A stretch of 23,731 bases of DNA from contig DASZZY010000106.1 of the NCBI GenBank assembly GCA_036260395.1, positions 1-23,731 on the forward strand, read 5' to 3'. The first letter of the stretch is position 1; each line of letters starts with the position of its first letter. Below the pieces are notes generated by a model, which was given only the letters and a program-made list of their open reading frames with translations, was not told where the DNA came from and did not search any database. The translations under genes and the position numbers were made by a program. The DNA is from DASZZY01 sp036260395 (GTDB lineage: Bacteria > Actinomycetota > UBA4738 > CALAEC01). Below are positions 21,539-23,731 of the stretch, piece after piece.

Positions 21539-23431
21539 ATGGGTTCGTTGGCCGTCTACGGCGCCCGAAGCCCGTTCCCGCCGATCGCGGACTACGGGTT
21601 CCTGTCGGACTGCGAGGCGAACGCGCTGGTCGCGCCGAGCGGCCACGTGGAGTGGCTCTGCCTCCCCCGTCCCGACAGCCCGTCCGTGTTCGGCGCGATG
21701 CTGGACCGAGGGGCCGGCACCTTCCGGCTCGGGCCCGCCGAGATCATGGTTCCCGCCGGCCGCCGGTATGTCCCGGGGACCATGGTCCTCGAGACCACGT
21801 GGATGACCCGGACGGGGTGGATCAACGTCCGCGACGCCCTCGTGGTCGGGGAGTGGTACCAGGGCGACCGCCGGTCACCGGTGTGGCGGCGGCCGCCCGG
21901 GGACAACCAGGCGGAGCACGTCCTCCTGCGGACGGTGAAGTGCCTCGACGGGACGGTGGAGGTCGTGCTGGAGTGCGAGCCGGTGTTCGACTACGGGCGG
22001 ACGGACGCCCGTTGGTCGTACGAGGGCCAGGGCTACGGGCGTGGCCTCGCCGAGGGGGGCCCCGAGGACCCGGAGCTGCGGCTGAGGACTGACCTCCGCC
22101 TGGGGTTCGAGGGGCGGATGGCCCGGGCCCGGACGTCGCTGCACGAGGGGGAAACGGCGTTCGCCGCGCTTTCGTGGGCACCACACCGGCCGCCGGAGAA
22201 CTTCGAGGAAGCCGTCGTGCGCCTGGAGCGCACCGCGGAGTTCTGGCGGGAGTGGCTGAACCACGGCGAGTTCCCGGACCATCCCTGGCGCTGGCACCTC
22301 CAGCGGAGCGCGCTCACGCTGAAGGGGCTCACGTACGCGCCGACCGGGGCGCTGCTCGCCGCCCCCACCACCTCGCTGCCCGAGACGCCCGGGGGGGAGC
22401 GGAACTGGGACTACCGCTATAGCTGGATCCGGGACTCGACGTTCGCGCTGTGGGGGCTCTACACGCTGGGCTTCGACGCCGAGGCCGACGACTTCTTCTA
22501 CTTCGTGGCCGATGCCTCCCGGGGCGACGACATCCAGGTCATGTACGGCGTCGACGGGGAGCGAGAGCTCGAGGAGCACACCCTGGATCACCTGACCGGC
22601 TACGAGAGCGCCCGGCCGGTCCGCTTCGGGAACGCCGCTCACCGGCAGGACCAGCACGACGTCTGGGGAGCGTTCCTCGACTCCGTCTACCTGCACACGA
22701 AGACCCGGGACGAGCTCCCCGAACAGGTCTGGCCGATCCTCGTGCGCCAGGTGGAGACCGCCCTCTCCCGGTGGCGCGAGCCGGACCGGGGCATCTGGGA
22801 GGTCCGGGGCGAGCCGAAGCACTTCACGTCGTCGAAGATCATGTGCTGGGTGGCCGTCGACCGGGGGGCCCGCCTGGCGCGTCTCCACAGCGATCCGGAC
22901 CTCGCCGAGGAGTGGGAGAAGGCGGCCCAGGAGATCAAGGACGACATCCTCGAGCACGCCGTGGACGACCGGGGGGTCTTCGTCCAGCACTACGGGAGCA
23001 AGGCGCTGGACGCCTCGCTCCTCCTCATCCCGTTGGTCCGGTTCCTGCCCCCGGACGACCATCGGGTCCGCGCCACGGTGCTGGCGATCGCCGACGAGCT
23101 CACCGAGGGCGGCCTGGTGCTCCGCTACCGCGTGGAGGAGACGGACGACGGCATGACGGGCAAGGAGGGGGCCTTCGCCATCTGCACGTTCTGGCTGGTG
23201 TCCGCCCTGGCCGAGATCGGCGAGACCGCTCGGGCGCGCCAGCTGTGCGAGCGCATCCTGTCCCACGCCAGCGCGCTGAACCTGTACGCCGAGCAGGTCG
23301 ACCCGACGACCGGCCGGCACCTGGGGAACTTCCCGCAGGGGTTCACCCACCTGGCGTTGATCAACGCCGTCATGCACATCATCCGCGCGGACGAGGAGCG
23401 GGACCCCCGGCGGTTCGAGCCCGCGCACTGA
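21539..23431 (+). CDS. Glycoside hydrolase family 15 protein (trehalase/glucoamylase-like)
   Basis: 630 residues. The N-terminal beta-sandwich domain starts at PIADYGFLSDCEANALVAPSG and includes VEWLCLPRPDSPSVFGAML. The (alpha/alpha)6 catalytic barrel begins near residue 250 and has RNWDYRYSWIRDS (288-300), GIWEVRGEPKHFTSSKIMCW (about 418-437; E421 or E425 as the acid) and YAEQVDPTTGRHLGNFPQGF, with E585 as the likely base. The same architecture occurs in mycobacterial trehalase and in bacterial glucoamylases, so trehalose or maltooligosaccharides are the likely substrates. No signal peptide is visible, so it should act in the cytoplasm. It stands alone with its own promoter. Confidence 0.93.
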   Translation: MGSLAVYGARSPFPPIADYGFLSDCEANALVAPSGHVEWLCLPRPDSPSVFGAMLDRGAGTFRLGPAEIMVPAGRRYVPGTMVLETTWMTRTGWINVRDALVVGEWYQGDRRSPVWRRPPGDNQAEHVLLRTVKCLDGTVEVVLECEPVFDYGRTDARWSYEGQGYGRGLAEGGPEDPELRLRTDLRLGFEGRMARARTSLHEGETAFAALSWAPHRPPENFEEAVVRLERTAEFWREWLNHGEFPDHPWRWHLQRSALTLKGLTYAPTGALLAAPTTSLPETPGGERNWDYRYSWIRDSTFALWGLYTLGFDAEADDFFYFVADASRGDDIQVMYGVDGERELEEHTLDHLTGYESARPVRFGNAAHRQDQHDVWGAFLDSVYLHTKTRDELPEQVWPILVRQVETALSRWREPDRGIWEVRGEPKHFTSSKIMCWVAVDRGARLARLHSDPDLAEEWEKAAQEIKDDILEHAVDDRGVFVQHYGSKALDASLLLIPLVRFLPPDDHRVRATVLAIADELTEGGLVLRYRVEETDDGMTGKEGAFAICTFWLVSALAEIGETARARQLCERILSHASALNLYAEQVDPTTGRHLGNFPQGFTHLALINAVMHIIRADEERDPRRFEPAH

Positions 23432-23465
23432 GCCGAGGCATCACCTTTTCCCGGGTCCCGGATGC

Positions 23466-23494
23466 TTGCCATTCGCCGCGCGTGGCCCGAAGAT
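23466..23494 (+). promoter_or_regulatory. Possible promoter for the 3' RNA element
   Basis: TTGCCA (23466-23471) and GAAGAT (23489-23494) are separated by 17 bases and would start a transcript near 23501, just before the extended Shine-Dalgarno sequence. The -10 matches the consensus poorly. Confidence 0.3.
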
Positions 23495-23505
23495 GGACGC
23501 ACGGG

Positions 23506-23597
23506 AGAAAGGAGGTGGTCCGTTGTCAAAACCGTTGACGACCCCCGAGGTGGCTGGCTGCTGAGCCAAGCCTCGCGGGCGAGGTAGACCACCTCCT
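23506..23597 (+). ncRNA. Candidate structured RNA: sequestered extended Shine-Dalgarno closed by a 16S-3'-end mimic
   Basis: Bases 23506-23521 (AGAAAGGAGGTGGTCC) are complementary to about 16 nt of the 16S rRNA 3' tail, with one G-U pair. Bases 23510-23520 also pair without a break with GACCACCTCCT (23587-23597), forming an 11-bp closing stem. Inside are three hairpins that can coexist: 23522-23542 (8 bp, loop AACCG), 23551-23568 (5 bp) and 23570-23585 (cctcg/cgagg plus a G-U). U-G pairs favour the plus strand as the RNA. The result is a compact four-way junction that hides a ribosome site. I know no family that matches; it could be a riboswitch, a ribosome-sensing leader or a leader-peptide attenuator. 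Confidence 0.55.
23523..23564 (+). CDS. 13-codon open reading frame, possible leader peptide
   Basis: TTG 23523 lies 7 bases after GGAGG and reads MSKPLTTPEVAGC, then TGA at 23562-23564. The start codon is inside the first hairpin of the RNA candidate and the stop is near the second. The terminal cysteine is the only notable residue. With such a strong ribosome site a translated leader peptide is plausible, but the frame is too short to prove from sequence alone. Confidence 0.4.
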   Translation: MSKPLTTPEVAGC

Positions 23598-23731
23598 CGC
23601 CCGGCCGGGGTGGCCCGGCGGAATCCAAACCAGACCACCGACTCCAGGTCCCCGGGGCCGGTCGACCCGGGCGGAGGCAGCGAGGGCCGAAGTGACCTGA
23701 GAGCAACCGAAGCGAACAGCGTGGGGGCCGG
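23598..23731 (+). other. Unassigned GC-rich stretch at the right edge
   Basis: No gene can be supported here. A hairpin is visible at 23601-23618 (CCGGCC with GGCC-c-GG, loop GGGGT). A second copy of AGACCACC at 23632-23639 could also pair with the GGTGGTC of the Shine-Dalgarno element, offering an alternative structure. Open frames run to the edge in several phases, as expected in GC-rich DNA. A following gene may start beyond the window. Confidence 0.4.

Noticed and set aside
23562..23590. The UGA ending the 13-codon frame could be a third selenocysteine, since the frame stays open to the window edge (Gly-Cys-UGA).
   Set aside because: The only nearby hairpin has its loop 11 bases after UGA, too close for a bacterial SECIS, and long open frames are common at this GC content.
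23432..23731. tRNA-Sec, tmRNA, RNase P RNA or SRP RNA in the terminal non-coding stretch.
   Set aside because: None of the conserved cores of these RNAs is seen, and no acceptor-type stem with a CCA-proximal end is present.
1..23731. CRISPR arrays, insertion sequences, attachment sites or phage genes.
   Set aside because: No regularly spaced direct repeats, transposase or integrase motifs, or terminal inverted repeats were seen; gene order looks like ordinary chromosome.

Overview
The window looks like chromosomal DNA of a high-GC actinobacterium, probably an uncultured lineage. Almost every codon ends in G or C. There is a luciferase-like (F420-type) monooxygenase, a mycobacterial-type GH15 trehalase-like enzyme, a SigK/RskA-like sigma and anti-sigma pair, and many genes that seem to start directly at, or a few bases after, the transcription start. 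This placement is an inference from gene content; no rRNA or tRNA is present to confirm it.

Left part (1-5382): the tail of an unknown gene, then a three-gene formate dehydrogenase operon (catalytic subunit, four-cluster ferredoxin-like subunit, NrfD membrane subunit) with 4-bp start/stop overlaps. The catalytic subunit contains an in-frame UGA at 732-734, exactly where formate dehydrogenases carry selenocysteine. It is followed by a bacterial SECIS hairpin with the same UGA spacing and the same apical loop as Escherichia coli fdhF.

Middle-left (5423-9733): an isoprenylcysteine-methyltransferase-like membrane enzyme with a palindrome in the promoter spacer, a small membrane protein, the Fe-S carrier ATPase Mrp divergent from a SufR-like cysteine-bearing HTH regulator, and an ECF sigma factor with its zinc anti-sigma factor. 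Middle (9770-14741): a tightly coupled operon (sugar nucleotidyltransferase with a beta-helix tail, luciferase-like oxidoreductase, stand-alone HARE-HTH protein, membrane protein) convergent with a PLP decarboxylase that is coupled to a cysteine-free IscA-like protein; then DUF2277.

Right part (14821-23731): Lon protease behind a MarR-like palindrome, a DoxX membrane protein, and a second selenoprotein: a cysteine-free peroxiredoxin whose peroxidatic residue is encoded by UGA (17738-17740), with its own SECIS candidate. Next come a Mug-type uracil glycosylase and an Fpg/Nei-like glycosylase that diverge from a 24-bp promoter, a small coiled-coil membrane protein, a tandem HD-GYP/LuxR regulator, and a GH15 hydrolase. 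The window ends in a gene-poor stretch with an unusual RNA candidate: a near-perfect 16-nt Shine-Dalgarno sequence and a 13-codon reading frame enclosed by an 11-bp stem formed with a downstream mimic of the 16S rRNA 3' end.

Taken together the cell appears to use selenium for formate oxidation and peroxide defence. Sec machinery (selA, selB, selC, selD) must lie elsewhere. Fe-S supply (Mrp with its regulator) and redox or DNA-damage defence (peroxiredoxin, Lon, Mug, Fpg) are neighbouring themes. The strongest leads are the Sec-only peroxiredoxin, the 3' RNA element, the shared bidirectional promoter of the two glycosylases, and the recurring leaderless promoter layout.
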